This document shows positions 9,654 through 18,105 of a stretch of 64,000 bases of DNA, piece after piece. Both the position numbers and the translations under genes were made by a program. The stretch's first letter is position 1. Each line of letters opens with the position of its first letter. Under the pieces are notes generated by a model. That model was not told the DNA's origin. It searched no databases and saw only the letters and a program-made list of their open reading frames with translations. The DNA comes from Amycolatopsis benzoatilytica AK 16/65 (GTDB lineage Bacteria; Actinomycetota; Actinomycetes; Mycobacteriales; Pseudonocardiaceae), in the NCBI RefSeq assembly GCF_000383915.1, contig NZ_KB912942.1, forward strand, positions 8,140,470 to 8,204,469, read 5' to 3'.

Positions 9654-12600
9654 TCAATGCAACTTACATGGATGCCGGGGTCCCGGTTCTTTTTGGGCGT
9701 AGCGCTCGTCCATCTTGGCGCCTTCGGACGAGTTCTGCGATTTGCCCATGGCCTCCATGTCGTCTGTCTTGTTGTACCAGGCTTTGCGTTCCGCTTTGGT
9801 CATGTTGTGCCCCTCTTCGATCCAGTGCTGGACGACCGGTGGCACGTGTTCGTAAGTCAGGTTGACCTTGCCGTTGGCGTCGTAGTAGGGAATCGGCTCA
9901 CCGTTCCTGTCCACCCAGTCGAGCTGGTCGTGCGGCGTTCGCACCCCGTTCGCGTCACGGGGGACGTCGCCGAGTTGTCTTCCTTGCACGGTCCACTTCG
10001 TCGCCATCTCGTCGTGGGTGGACTGCAAATAGTCGCTGGGGTATTCGCTGCGGCGGTTGTGGACATGGTCCGACGGCGGCAGCGACGGGTCCCTGGCCCA
10101 CTGTTTGGTCACCGGGTCCTGATATCCCGCCAGGCCGAGCGGGTCGGCGACGGCGAGCGGGTTCGCGACGTAGGTGTAGTGGTTCGCCGAGGGGGCGAGC
10201 CCGATCGGGTCCGGGGAGAGATAACGCGCGGTGTGCGGGTCGTAGTAACGGTGCACGTTGTAGTGCAAGCCGGTTTCGTCGTCGTAGTACTGGCCTGGAA
10301 ACCGCAGCGGGCAGACTGTTTCGTCCGAAGTGGACATGGCGATGGTGTTGCCCCACAGGCCGCTTGTCCGGTACCAGGCGACCCGGCCGTTCGCGTCGAC
10401 CAGTTCGGTCGGCGCGCCGATCAGGTCGGCGACGATGGCGTGGAACCGGGTGTCGATCACCTCGGCGGGCGCGTCCGCCAGCCAGGAGCGGGTGGTCTGC
10501 GCGATCGGTTCGGCCGAGCCGCCGCGGTAGTCCCACGACGTGACGGTGGTCCGGCCGGCGACGGTGCGGGCGGCTTCGGCCAGGACCGTTCCGTCCCAGG
10601 AGAACGTGGTTTCTTCGGCGACTCTGCCGTCCGCGGCCAGGCGCTGCTTGGCGGTCCGGCGACCCAGCGGGTCGTAGCGGTACCGCCAGCGGGTGCCGTC
10701 CGGGGTGGTGACGGCGACCAGCTGGTCGAGGCTGTTCCATTCGTACTCGCGGATCCGGCGCTGGCCGGACAGGCCGCGGCGGACTTCCCGGACGACCCGC
10801 CCGGCAGCGTCGTAGGAATAGGAAGTCCGGCCCGCGCTGCGCAGCAGCATGCCTTCCACCACGCGGGGGCCGGCGAAATCGACAGTGTCCTCTGTGGACG
10901 GACCAGGTTGCGCGGCGACCAGGTTGCCCAGCGCGTCGTAAGCGTACTGCTCGGTCCAGTTGGCCGCCTGCACGCCGGTGACCCTGCCGCCCGGGGTGAG
11001 CTGGAAGACGCGGGCACCGTGCACCCGGTCGTCGATCGCGAGCACCTGACCGTCGGCGCGGTAACGGAAACTGCGTTCCTGGAGTGCGCGATTCGGCTCG
11101 CCGGCGGAGAAGAGTGTCTGGCTGGCGAGGCGGCCCAGTTCGTCGTGGGTTTGCGCCAGGCTCGCGTTCTCGCCGAGGCGGCGGAGCACTTCCCGGCCGT
11201 CCCGGTATTCGAAGGCAACGGTCCCGGCGGTACCGGCCATCGCCGTTTCCCGGCGCATCTCGTCGTAGTGCCACCGCGCTTCGACGCCGGACGGGGTGAT
11301 CCGGCGGATGCGGCGGCCGACCAGGTCGTACTCGCTGCGCAGCACCCGGCCGTTGACCGACTCGGCGACCGGGCGGCCGAGCAGGTCGCGTTCGTAAGTC
11401 ACTTCGACGGCGGCGTCGGCGATCCGGCTCGGCCGGCCGCCTTCGTCGTAGTCGTAGGCGATACTCGTTTCGCCGGTTGTCTGCCGGGACACCCGGCCGC
11501 GCACGTCGCGGGACAGTTCGATCACCGAGCCGCCCGCTTCGGTGCGTGAGATCAGCGCGCCGTTCGCGTCGACCCGGTATTCGACGAAGCGACCGGCGAA
11601 ATCCCGTTCGCCGATCAGGTTTCCGGCCGGGTCGTAGCGGTAGGACCAGGTCTGCCCGGCCGGGTTGCGGACGCCGGTGAGTCGCAGTTCGGTGTCGTGG
11701 GCGAAAGTGTGCCGGATGCCGTCCTGTCCGGTGCGCGCGACGAGCAGGCCGAACGGGCCGCGTTCGAAAACAGTGGTCGCGCCGCTTTCCGAGCGGGCGC
11801 GGACCAGGCTGCCTTCGAGATCGTAGAACCGTTCCTCGCGATCGCCGTTGGCGGCGATGCGCCAGGCAAGCGCGCCTTCGCGAGTCCAGCCGTACCGGGT
11901 GGTGCGGCCGCGCGGGTCGGTCGCTTCGATCGCCCGGCCGAAGCCGTCGAGCCGGAACGTGGTGGTTTCGCCGTCCGGCGAGGTGATCGACAGCGGGCGG
12001 CCGGCGTCGTTGCTGGTATAGGTCCAGCGGGCGCCGTCCGGTTCGACGGTGGCGGCGAGATGGCCCCGCTCGTCCAGTTCGCTGGTCGCGACCGCGCCCA
12101 TCGGATCCACTGTGGACACGATGCGGCCGGTGTCGTCATAGGTGTGGCGCCAGACCGCGCCGTTCGGCTGGGTCACGGTGACCGGCAGCCGCCAGCGCGG
12201 GTCGTACTCGATGGTCAGCGCGGTGCCGTCGGGATACTCGATCCGGGTCGGGTCGCCGTTCTCGTCGCGTTCGTAGCGGGTGACCGCGCCCTTCTTGTCG
12301 GTGAAGGACACCAGACGGTGGAACCGATCGAACTCCGGCCGTTCGACCGCGCCGTTCTGGTCGACCACCGAGGTGAGGTGATTGTGCTCGTCGTAGTGGT
12401 ACTCGGTGCGCTGGCCGAGGCTGTCGGTGACGGTGGTGACCCGGCCGGCCAGGTCGTAGTCGAAGGTCGCGTCGAGGTAGCCGTCGAGGCCGGCGCCGCG
12501 GACCACACGTCCGTCCGCGCCGTATTCGTACTCGTAGCGGTAGCCGGTGCGGTCGGTCCAGGCGACGATCCGGTCGGCGTCGTCGTAGTCGTACTGGTAC

Positions 12601-14222
12601 GGCGCGCCGGTCGAGTTCACGATGCCGGAAAGCCGGCCGCGCCGGTCGTAGCGGAACGACACGATCGGCACGTCTTCGCCCTGTTCGCCACCGCTGAGCA
12701 GCCGATATCCGGCGATGCGCTGGCCGGCCGAACCGTCGACGGTCTCGACGCCGACCCGGTAGCCGCCGGAATGCGTGACCGCGAGCGGCCGGCCGTTTTC
12801 GTCGCGCAGATAGTCGACGCGGTGCCCGCTGCGGTCCGACAGCGAACTGATCTGCCACTCGCCCGCGGCCGTGGGGTGCGCGGCGAATCGGCGGGTCCAG
12901 CCGGATTCCTGGTCGACCAGCAAGTAGCTGTCCGAAGCGGAGTCCCAGCTCAACGGCCAACGGGCGCCGAAACTCGGCAGCACCGGAGAGCCGTCACGGG
13001 CGGGATGGACGTAGCTGAGCACTTCCGCGTCCACGCCGTAGTACCGCACGAAATCGTCGGTCAACACCAGCCGCTGGTCCAGTGTGGACGCCCAGCCGGG
13101 GCCGAATGACCGGCCGTCGGCGTAGCCGGAGGCGTACGCGCGGTTGAGCACCAGCGGCAGCAGCCCGGGCAGGTCGACGTCGGTGCCCGAGGTGATCATC
13201 TGGCCGGAAACCGCGTCGACCGGGTCGCCGCCCTTGCCGTCGCAGCCGCCGGTGCCTTCGGATTTCTGCCCGCCGGCCGCCTCCGGATCGTGGCTGCCGG
13301 GCGCGTTCGGGTCGGAGCCGTGGTGCCCGGGCGGGGTGCCGTCCGGGACGGTGCCGTCCGGCTCCGGCGCGGACGACGGGCTGGTGCCGTCATGCGGCGC
13401 ACCGGGTTCGTGCGGGCCGGAGTGGCCGGGCCCGGCCGACGAGACGTGCGTCCCGTCGTCGCCGGGCCGGCCGTGCAGCTCGGACATGACCTTCTTGACC
13501 GCGGCGAAGATCTCTTCGAGCTTCGACATCAGCGGCCGCAGCTTCTCGACCGAGTTGATCAGCTTTTTGACCAGCGCGCCGATCTTCTCGATCCACGCCG
13601 ACACCTGCTCGACCACCTGCGCGACGACGACCGGCGTGCCGAGCCCGAGCGAGCAGACTTCTTCGAGCGCGTCCTGGATGAAGTCGCCGACCGCCTGGGT
13701 GATCATGTCGCGGACCATGGCGCGCACCGCGGCGGTGATCACGCCGACGATCTCCACCACGGTGCTGATCCCGCTCGCGCAGGTCGCCGCCGCGTTGAGG
13801 TGGTCGATCTTGTTCGTGACGTTCGCGCGGTAGGTGTCCGCGGCTTGCCCGGTCCAGTGCGCGGTGTCCTTCTGCACGCTGTCGCCGAGGTCTTTGGCCG
13901 CCTTCTCGACAGCCTTGGCGATGTTGCCCCAGGTCTGCGAGTACGCGGTGATCTGGTCGGCGTCGCCCGCTAGCTGGTTCAGCGCGTCTTGCAGCGGCTG
14001 AACGTGCTCGATCAGCCAGTTCAGGCCGTAGGAGATGAGCGTGCCGACTGGGTTCATCGCGATGGTCAGCAAGTCCATCGCGGTGCCAAGCGCGGCGATG
14101 CCGCCCTCGATCCACGAACCGGACTTGATGCCGTCGTACGCGCCGATCGCGTCGTCGAGGACGTTGACGCCGGTGTGCCAGGTGGTCGAGTCCTGCTTGC
14201 CGGCGACCAGCGGATTGCTCAC
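9654..14222 (-). CDS. RHS/YD-repeat polymorphic toxin with ESX-like N-terminus and HNH-like C-terminal nuclease
   Basis: 1,522 residues from a GTG at 14222 that overlaps the upstream stop (GTGA). Residues 1-240 are helical and resemble WXG100/LXG-type secretion domains, with the turn HWTGQAADTYR near 110. A Pro/Gly/His-rich linker follows (about 245-330). The DUF6531 start (DPVDAVSGQMITSGTDVDLP) lies near 330, then many YD repeats such as YDYDDADRIVAW and YRYDPAGNLIGERD to about 1290. The RHS core end DDETGLHYNVHRYYDPHTARY and DPIGLAPSANHYTYVANPLA comes next. The last ~155 residues are the toxin: YEHVPPVVQHWIEEGHN near 1455 and KSQNSSEGAKM near 1492 look like an HNH/ENDO VII-type metal-dependent nuclease. 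Contact-dependent killing of competitors through type VII-like export is the likely role; nuclease activity is inferred. Confidence 0.88.
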   Translation of the reverse strand: MSNPLVAGKQDSTTWHTGVNVLDDAIGAYDGIKSGSWIEGGIAALGTAMDLLTIAMNPVGTLISYGLNWLIEHVQPLQDALNQLAGDADQITAYSQTWGNIAKAVEKAAKDLGDSVQKDTAHWTGQAADTYRANVTNKIDHLNAAATCASGISTVVEIVGVITAAVRAMVRDMITQAVGDFIQDALEEVCSLGLGTPVVVAQVVEQVSAWIEKIGALVKKLINSVEKLRPLMSKLEEIFAAVKKVMSELHGRPGDDGTHVSSAGPGHSGPHEPGAPHDGTSPSSAPEPDGTVPDGTPPGHHGSDPNAPGSHDPEAAGGQKSEGTGGCDGKGGDPVDAVSGQMITSGTDVDLPGLLPLVLNRAYASGYADGRSFGPGWASTLDQRLVLTDDFVRYYGVDAEVLSYVHPARDGSPVLPSFGARWPLSWDSASDSYLLVDQESGWTRRFAAHPTAAGEWQISSLSDRSGHRVDYLRDENGRPLAVTHSGGYRVGVETVDGSAGQRIAGYRLLSGGEQGEDVPIVSFRYDRRGRLSGIVNSTGAPYQYDYDDADRIVAWTDRTGYRYEYEYGADGRVVRGAGLDGYLDATFDYDLAGRVTTVTDSLGQRTEYHYDEHNHLTSVVDQNGAVERPEFDRFHRLVSFTDKKGAVTRYERDENGDPTRIEYPDGTALTIEYDPRWRLPVTVTQPNGAVWRHTYDDTGRIVSTVDPMGAVATSELDERGHLAATVEPDGARWTYTSNDAGRPLSITSPDGETTTFRLDGFGRAIEATDPRGRTTRYGWTREGALAWRIAANGDREERFYDLEGSLVRARSESGATTVFERGPFGLLVARTGQDGIRHTFAHDTELRLTGVRNPAGQTWSYRYDPAGNLIGERDFAGRFVEYRVDANGALISRTEAGGSVIELSRDVRGRVSRQTTGETSIAYDYDEGGRPSRIADAAVEVTYERDLLGRPVAESVNGRVLRSEYDLVGRRIRRITPSGVEARWHYDEMRRETAMAGTAGTVAFEYRDGREVLRRLGENASLAQTHDELGRLASQTLFSAGEPNRALQERSFRYRADGQVLAIDDRVHGARVFQLTPGGRVTGVQAANWTEQYAYDALGNLVAAQPGPSTEDTVDFAGPRVVEGMLLRSAGRTSYSYDAAGRVVREVRRGLSGQRRIREYEWNSLDQLVAVTTPDGTRWRYRYDPLGRRTAKQRLAADGRVAEETTFSWDGTVLAEAARTVAGRTTVTSWDYRGGSAEPIAQTTRSWLADAPAEVIDTRFHAIVADLIGAPTELVDANGRVAWYRTSGLWGNTIAMSTSDETVCPLRFPGQYYDDETGLHYNVHRYYDPHTARYLSPDPIGLAPSANHYTYVANPLAVADPLGLAGYQDPVTKQWARDPSLPPSDHVHNRRSEYPSDYLQSTHDEMATKWTVQGRQLGDVPRDANGVRTPHDQLDWVDRNGEPIPYYDANGKVNLTYEHVPPVVQHWIEEGHNMTKAERKAWYNKTDDMEAMGKSQNSSEGAKMDERYAQKEPGPRHPCKLH

Positions 14223-14557
14223 GGCAGCTCCTTGCCGAGGCTGGTGATCCGCTGGGAGTGCGCCTGTTCGATGTCCTGGTAGGTCTTCGCGGCCTGCTGG
14301 ATCGACTGGGACAGCGTGCCCATGGCCTGCTGCGCGGCACCGAGGGTGAGCAGGCCGGGCGCGCTGACCGCGAGCACCATCGGCACGAAGAGCGGACCGC
14401 AGATCAGGCCGTACGCCTGCACGCCCATGGTGACCTGCTCGGCCGCCGCCAGCGCCTGGCCGAGGGTCTGGCCGACTTGCTCGACCGCCTTCGCGTGGGT
14501 GAGCAGTTCGTCCGGGCGGACCTGGTAGCCGCCGCCGTTCGCCGCGCCGTCCGGCAT
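14219..14557 (-). CDS. ESX/type VII secretion target-like protein (WXG100 superfamily)
   Basis: 112 residues, all helical. YQVRPDELLTHAKAVEQVGQ opens the protein and is typical of the ESX_T7SS (formerly DUF2580) group found beside actinobacterial type VII substrates. The middle is hydrophobic (ICGPLFVPMVLAVSAPGLL), and the end has QAAKTYQDIEQAHSQRI, a second amphipathic helix. Its stop overlaps the toxin start by 4 bp. I infer that it pairs with the toxin's helical N-terminus as a co-secreted partner or export chaperone. No secretion machinery genes (EccB-E, mycosin) lie in the window. Confidence 0.75.
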   Translation of the reverse strand: MPDGAANGGGYQVRPDELLTHAKAVEQVGQTLGQALAAAEQVTMGVQAYGLICGPLFVPMVLAVSAPGLLTLGAAQQAMGTLSQSIQQAAKTYQDIEQAHSQRITSLGKELP

Positions 14558-14578
14558 TGTCGTGTCCCCCCGTCGCAG

Positions 14579-15130
14579 CTATTCGCGGATCATCACCGGG
14601 CCGCCGAAGCCCTCGTCGTCGTCATCGTCGGGCGGGGCTGGGCGTCGCGGTGCCGGTCGCGGTGGCGGCGCGGCCGGCGGTGGCTCGGGTTCGTCGGCGA
14701 GCTGGCCGATCCGGCTGGCCGCGGCGGGCGGGGGTTCGTCCGGCTCGGGTTCGGGTTCCGGGAATTTCGCCCGGTAGTTGCCGACGATGGTGTCGCGGGT
14801 CTGCGGATCGTCGCCGATCGTGTCCGCCATCACCTCGCTGAGCCGGTCCGGCAGTTTCGCCTGCGCGGCTCGCAGCGCGGACAGCACGGCTTTCGCGACT
14901 TGATCGCCGGACATTTCCCGGACGCGGTCGGTGATCCGCAGGTCGGCGACGTTGCCGGCGGAGTCCACCGTGACGGTGGCGGTGCCGTCTTTGCTGGCCG
15001 CCGACACCGAGACTTGCTCAACTGCCTGCTGCATGGCGCGGTATCGCTGCGCCTTCTGCTTCGCCTGTGCGACCAGTTGGTCGATCCGGGCCTCCGCGCC
15101 TTCCGCGTTGTCCGATAGCGGTCCGCTCAT
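14579..15130 (-). CDS. YbaB/EbfC-family protein with proline-rich acidic tail
   Basis: 183 residues. The first ~100 match the YbaB/EbfC fold: an N-terminal helix (ARIDQLVAQAKQKAQRYRAM), then the strand region GTATVTVDSAGNVADLRITD and the closing helix VAKAVLSALRAAQAKLPDRL. Classical EbfC is a homodimeric nucleoid-associated DNA-binding protein. Residues about 125-183 are a low-complexity tail of Pro, Glu and Asp (PEPEPEPDEPPP, DDDDDEGFGG). YbaB-like genes often head actinobacterial type VII substrate operons, where their role is not known. It lies 21 bp before the secretion-target gene and starts the toxin operon. Confidence 0.8.
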   Translation of the reverse strand: MSGPLSDNAEGAEARIDQLVAQAKQKAQRYRAMQQAVEQVSVSAASKDGTATVTVDSAGNVADLRITDRVREMSGDQVAKAVLSALRAAQAKLPDRLSEVMADTIGDDPQTRDTIVGNYRAKFPEPEPEPDEPPPAAASRIGQLADEPEPPPAAPPPRPAPRRPAPPDDDDDEGFGGPVMIRE

Positions 15131-15285
15131 CCGGTTGCTTCACCCCCATCGTCCAGTCAGGTACGAGGAAACCATCGAAGCCGGCGCAACGGGTGGCAGA
15201 CGTTCCGGAATTACGCCGAATGGCGCACGGTGGCAACGGAATCGGGAAATTCGGCGGAAGTCGATCAGTGGTGCGCCGGTGCTGC

Positions 15286-15332
15286 TTGCGCAGTCTTGCT
15301 TGACTGAGCTAAAGTTTGCTCATGCGAGCAAA
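15286..15332 (+). promoter_or_regulatory. Promoter and operator of the TetR gene, dyad overlapping the start codon
   Basis: TTGCGC at 15286-15291 and TAAAGT at 15310-15315 are spaced by 18 bp, with the ATG six bases further on, so the message is probably leaderless. A perfect dyad TTTGCTC (15315-15321) / GAGCAAA (15326-15332) has the ATG as part of its four-base centre (ATGC). Binding of the encoded TetR protein there would block both transcription and start-site access. The promoter call rests on spacing and sequence only. Confidence 0.55.
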
Positions 15333-15924
15333 CGGGCGGACCTTCACCGAGTCAGGGCGGCGGGCGCAGATCGTCTCGGCGGCGATCGAGACGATCGCGG
15401 AGGTCGGTTACCAGCAGGCGTCGTTCGCGAAGATCGCGAAGCGGGCCGGGCTGAGCAGTACGGGGATGATCTCGTACCACTTCGCCGGCAAGGACGATCT
15501 GGTGTGCGCCGTCAGCGAAGAGATCGTCGCGACGGCTACCGCGTTCATGCAGGAGAGGATCGGGGCCGCAGAGGGGCGGCCGGCCCGGTTGCGGGCGTAT
15601 ATCGAGTCCAATATGGACGTAGTGGCGGCGCATCCGGCGCACCTGCGGGCGCTGCTCGGCATCATCGCCGCGGCGCAGGGTGCCGTTGGGGGGCTTCAGG
15701 TGGACACGTCGGTGCTCAGTGCGCGGATCGAGCGGCTCGAAGCAGAATTGCGCGACGGGCAGGCGGCAGGCGACTTCGGCGAGTTCGACCCGTCGGTGAT
15801 GGCGCTGGCCATCACTGGGGCGATCGACGCGCTGGTCGCCAGCCGCACCGGTGCTTCGGCGGAAGTGCTCGCGCGCAGTGGTGCCGAGCTCGCTGATCTC
15901 TTTCTGCGCGCGACAGCTACTTAA
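15322..15924 (+). CDS. TetR-family transcriptional repressor
   Basis: 200 residues from the ATG at 15322. The N-terminal TetR DNA-binding domain is clear: RAQIVSAAIETIAEVGYQQA, FAKIAKRAGLSSTGMISYHF and AGKDDLVCAVSEEI (about 15-65). The remaining helices form the ligand-binding and dimer part, which gives no clue to the inducer. It is followed 11 bp later by a membrane protein and then an overlapping FAD monooxygenase, so a three-gene operon is likely. A dyad across its own start codon suggests tight self-repression, possibly released by a compound that the monooxygenase modifies. Confidence 0.92.
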   Translation: MRANGRTFTESGRRAQIVSAAIETIAEVGYQQASFAKIAKRAGLSSTGMISYHFAGKDDLVCAVSEEIVATATAFMQERIGAAEGRPARLRAYIESNMDVVAAHPAHLRALLGIIAAAQGAVGGLQVDTSVLSARIERLEAELRDGQAAGDFGEFDPSVMALAITGAIDALVASRTGASAEVLARSGAELADLFLRATAT

Positions 15925-15935
15925 AGGGGGAATGC

Positions 15936-16601
15936 ATGACTGCTCCGGCAGCGGGTCAGCAGCGGCGCGAGGGGATGCGCGCTCTGGTCCGGCAGAATGG
16001 CTCGACGATTGTTTTCGATCTAGTGGTTCCACTTGGCCTGTATTACGGGCTGCGGGCACTCGGCGTAAGCCAGTGGTGGGCGTTGCTGGCCGGGATTCTC
16101 GCTTCGATTCCCCGGATCGTGCTCGGTGTCTGGCGCGCCCGCCGGCTGGACCTGATGGCGGTGTTCACGATCAGCGTCATGGCGTTCAGTCTGGCGATCG
16201 GTCTGCTCACCGACAGCCCGCGCGCATTGGCGATCCGCGAAGGCTGGGTAGGTGCGTTGCTCGGGCTTCTCGGGTTGTGGATGGTCATCTCCGTGCTGGT
16301 GAGGCGTCCCGTGCTGATGACGCTCGGGCGAACCATCGCGGTCAGCAAGGTCGGCGAAGCGGGGGCGCGGGTCTGGGAACGACGCTGGCAGGAGGATGCC
16401 GGTTTCCGGCACGGCCTGCGAGTGATGTCCGTCGTGTGGGGGCTGGGGCTTTTTCTCAGCTCGGTGGCCAGCATCGTGCTGACTTACCTGCTGCCGATCG
16501 ACCTGATCAACCTGGTGACCAGCGTGCAGTTCTACGCGATTCTCGCCGCGCTGCTCGGATTCCACTTCTACTACACCAAGAAGCGTGATCTTCGTGCCTG
16601 A
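15936..16601 (+). CDS. VC0807-like integral membrane protein
   Basis: 221 residues with five or six membrane segments. ALVRQNGSTIVFDLVVPLGL, then LRALGVSQWWALLAGILASI and the conserved basic loop RIVLGVWRARRLDLMAVFTI, match the VC0807 family (intracellular-septation-protein-A-like fold) of unknown function. The start ATG has AAAGGGGG about six bases upstream. The gene ends inside the next one, overlapping by 17 or 8 bp depending on the monooxygenase start. Its position between a TetR repressor and an FAD monooxygenase suggests a role in handling the same small molecule, but there is no direct evidence of transport. Confidence 0.7.
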   Translation: MTAPAAGQQRREGMRALVRQNGSTIVFDLVVPLGLYYGLRALGVSQWWALLAGILASIPRIVLGVWRARRLDLMAVFTISVMAFSLAIGLLTDSPRALAIREGWVGALLGLLGLWMVISVLVRRPVLMTLGRTIAVSKVGEAGARVWERRWQEDAGFRHGLRVMSVVWGLGLFLSSVASIVLTYLLPIDLINLVTSVQFYAILAALLGFHFYYTKKRDLRA

Positions 16602-18003
16602 CTTCGACGTCCTGGTGATCGGCGCTGGTCCGACCGGCCTGCTGCTCGCCAACGAGCTGGTGCTGGCCGGAGTGCGCGTCGCGGTGGCGGAGCAGGCGAT
16701 CGAGCGCACCGGACAGTCTCGGGCGCTGAGCCTGCAGCCGCGGTCGGCGGAAATCCTGGAGATGCGGGGATGGCTCGAACCCATTGCCAGGCAGGCACTG
16801 GCGATGATCCCGTCCGGACATTTCGCTGGCATCCCGGTTTCCTACGCCGAGCTGGACACCCGGTTCCGGTATCAGCTCGGGGTGGAACAGGCCATTGTGG
16901 AGGAATACCTGGAGGGCCAGCTCGACCCCGTGCTCCGCGGGCAGCGGCTGGTCTCAGTGCGGCAGGACGAAGAAACGGTGACCGCGACGTTCGACGGGCC
17001 GCGGGAAACGCTGACCGCGCGGTACCTCGTCGGCGCGGACGGGGCGCACAGCACGGTCCGGAAACTGCTGGACGCGGACTTTCCCGGCCGGGACGGACGA
17101 GTCTCGATGGCGGTCGCGGACGTGGTGCTGGAAAGCGCTTTCGGCACTTGGGAGCTGCCGTCGTTCGACTCGGCGACGCCGGCGTTCGGTCACCTGATTC
17201 CGTTGCGGGACGGGAAGAGCCGGGTGCTGTTCGCCGGTCCGGAACAGCAGGAGCTGGCTCGGGAGGCACCGATCAGCCTCGCGGAAGTCCAGCGAGCGGT
17301 GGGCGATCGGGCGCGCGTAGAACGGATTTGCTGGGCTTCGCGGTTCACCGATGCTTCGCGGCAGGTGTCGAATTATCGGCACGGTCGAGTGTTCCTCGCC
17401 GGGGATGCCGCGCACATCCATCTGCCGATCGGCGGGCAGGGGCTGAACCTCGGGCTCGGGGACGCGTTCAACCTGGGGTGGAAGCTGGCAGCGCAGCTCG
17501 GCGGGCGTGCGCCGGCCGGTCTGCTCGACACTTACCACCGCGAGCGGCATCCGGTGGCCGCCGCGACGCTCGCGAGCACTCGGGCGCAGGGAGTGCTCAC
17601 GGTGCCGGACGAGGATGTCGTCGCGCTGCGGGACTTCGTGTCGGAGCTGTTGTCCCGGCCCGAGACGCTGCGGGAGATCGCCGAGCGCCAGGCCGGGTTG
17701 GATGTTCGCTACGAGCTTCCGGGCATCCGGCATCCGCTCCTGGGGGTGCGGATGCCGGACGTGCGGCTGGCCGACGGAACCTGGTTGAGCAGCCGGTTCC
17801 GAGACGGAAAGCCGGTACTGCTGGGAGATTCCGGCCGACCCGTCCCCTGGGTGTCGCAAGTGGACAGTCCAGACCTCGCCCGGTACGGCGTCGATGCGGG
17901 CACGGCGGTGCTGGTCAGGCCGGACGGGCAGGTGTGCTGGGTCGGGGAAGATCCGGGCGCGGCGGTGGCGGAGTGGTTCGGCGCGCCCGTCCGACCGGGT
18001 TGA
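16585..18003 (+). CDS. FAD-dependent aromatic monooxygenase (PHBH/rifampicin-monooxygenase type)
   Basis: 472 residues from the GTG at 16585; the GTG at 16594 (starting MPDFDVL) is equally possible. The Rossmann motif DVLVIGAGPTGLLLANEL opens the protein, DG motif VGADGAHSTVRKL lies near 150, and GDAAHIHLPIGGQGLNLGLG near 275 is the GD motif of class A flavoprotein monooxygenases. The N-terminal GQSRALSLQPRSAEILEMRG resembles rifampicin monooxygenases (Rox) and polyketide hydroxylases. The last ~80 residues form the thioredoxin-like domain usual in this group. It hydroxylates an aromatic substrate using NAD(P)H and O2. Its link to a TetR repressor and membrane protein suggests detoxification of an antibiotic-like compound; the substrate is unknown. 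Confidence 0.85.
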   Translation: MIFVPDFDVLVIGAGPTGLLLANELVLAGVRVAVAEQAIERTGQSRALSLQPRSAEILEMRGWLEPIARQALAMIPSGHFAGIPVSYAELDTRFRYQLGVEQAIVEEYLEGQLDPVLRGQRLVSVRQDEETVTATFDGPRETLTARYLVGADGAHSTVRKLLDADFPGRDGRVSMAVADVVLESAFGTWELPSFDSATPAFGHLIPLRDGKSRVLFAGPEQQELAREAPISLAEVQRAVGDRARVERICWASRFTDASRQVSNYRHGRVFLAGDAAHIHLPIGGQGLNLGLGDAFNLGWKLAAQLGGRAPAGLLDTYHRERHPVAAATLASTRAQGVLTVPDEDVVALRDFVSELLSRPETLREIAERQAGLDVRYELPGIRHPLLGVRMPDVRLADGTWLSSRFRDGKPVLLGDSGRPVPWVSQVDSPDLARYGVDAGTAVLVRPDGQVCWVGEDPGAAVAEWFGAPVRPG

Positions 18004-18023
18004 TCTCCTCCGACCGCTGTCCA

Positions 18024-18078
18024 GTCCGTGAAGGGCCCTTTCCGGGAACCAGATTCCCGGAAGGGGCCCTTCACGGAC
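18024..18078. repeat. Dispersed palindrome, copy 1
   Basis: Arms 18024-18048 and 18054-18078 pair over 25 positions with a single G-T wobble, leaving a five-base loop. The outer part reads GTCCGTGAAGGGCCC and the inner part CCGGGAA / TTCCCGG. It fills the gap between two convergent genes (monooxygenase stop 18003, lysR stop 18106), so it can act as a terminator for both. Confidence 0.9.
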
Positions 18079-18105
18079 GTTTCGCTGGCAGCGGCCGTGC
18101 GACTG

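Noticed and set aside
8832..13109. Very long plus-strand open frames (905 and 470 codons) opposite the RHS toxin gene
   Set aside because: They arise from the YD-repeat codon pattern of the minus-strand toxin. No start signals, domains or normal amino-acid composition.
8874..15130. Complete type VII secretion system
   Set aside because: Only a substrate, a small ESX-like partner and a YbaB protein are present; no EccB, EccC, EccD or mycosin gene lies in the window.
15322..18003. Antibiotic biosynthetic cluster around the FAD monooxygenase
   Set aside because: Only one tailoring-type enzyme with a TetR repressor and membrane protein; no PKS, NRPS, terpene or glycosyltransferase genes nearby. 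Resistance or detoxification fits better.
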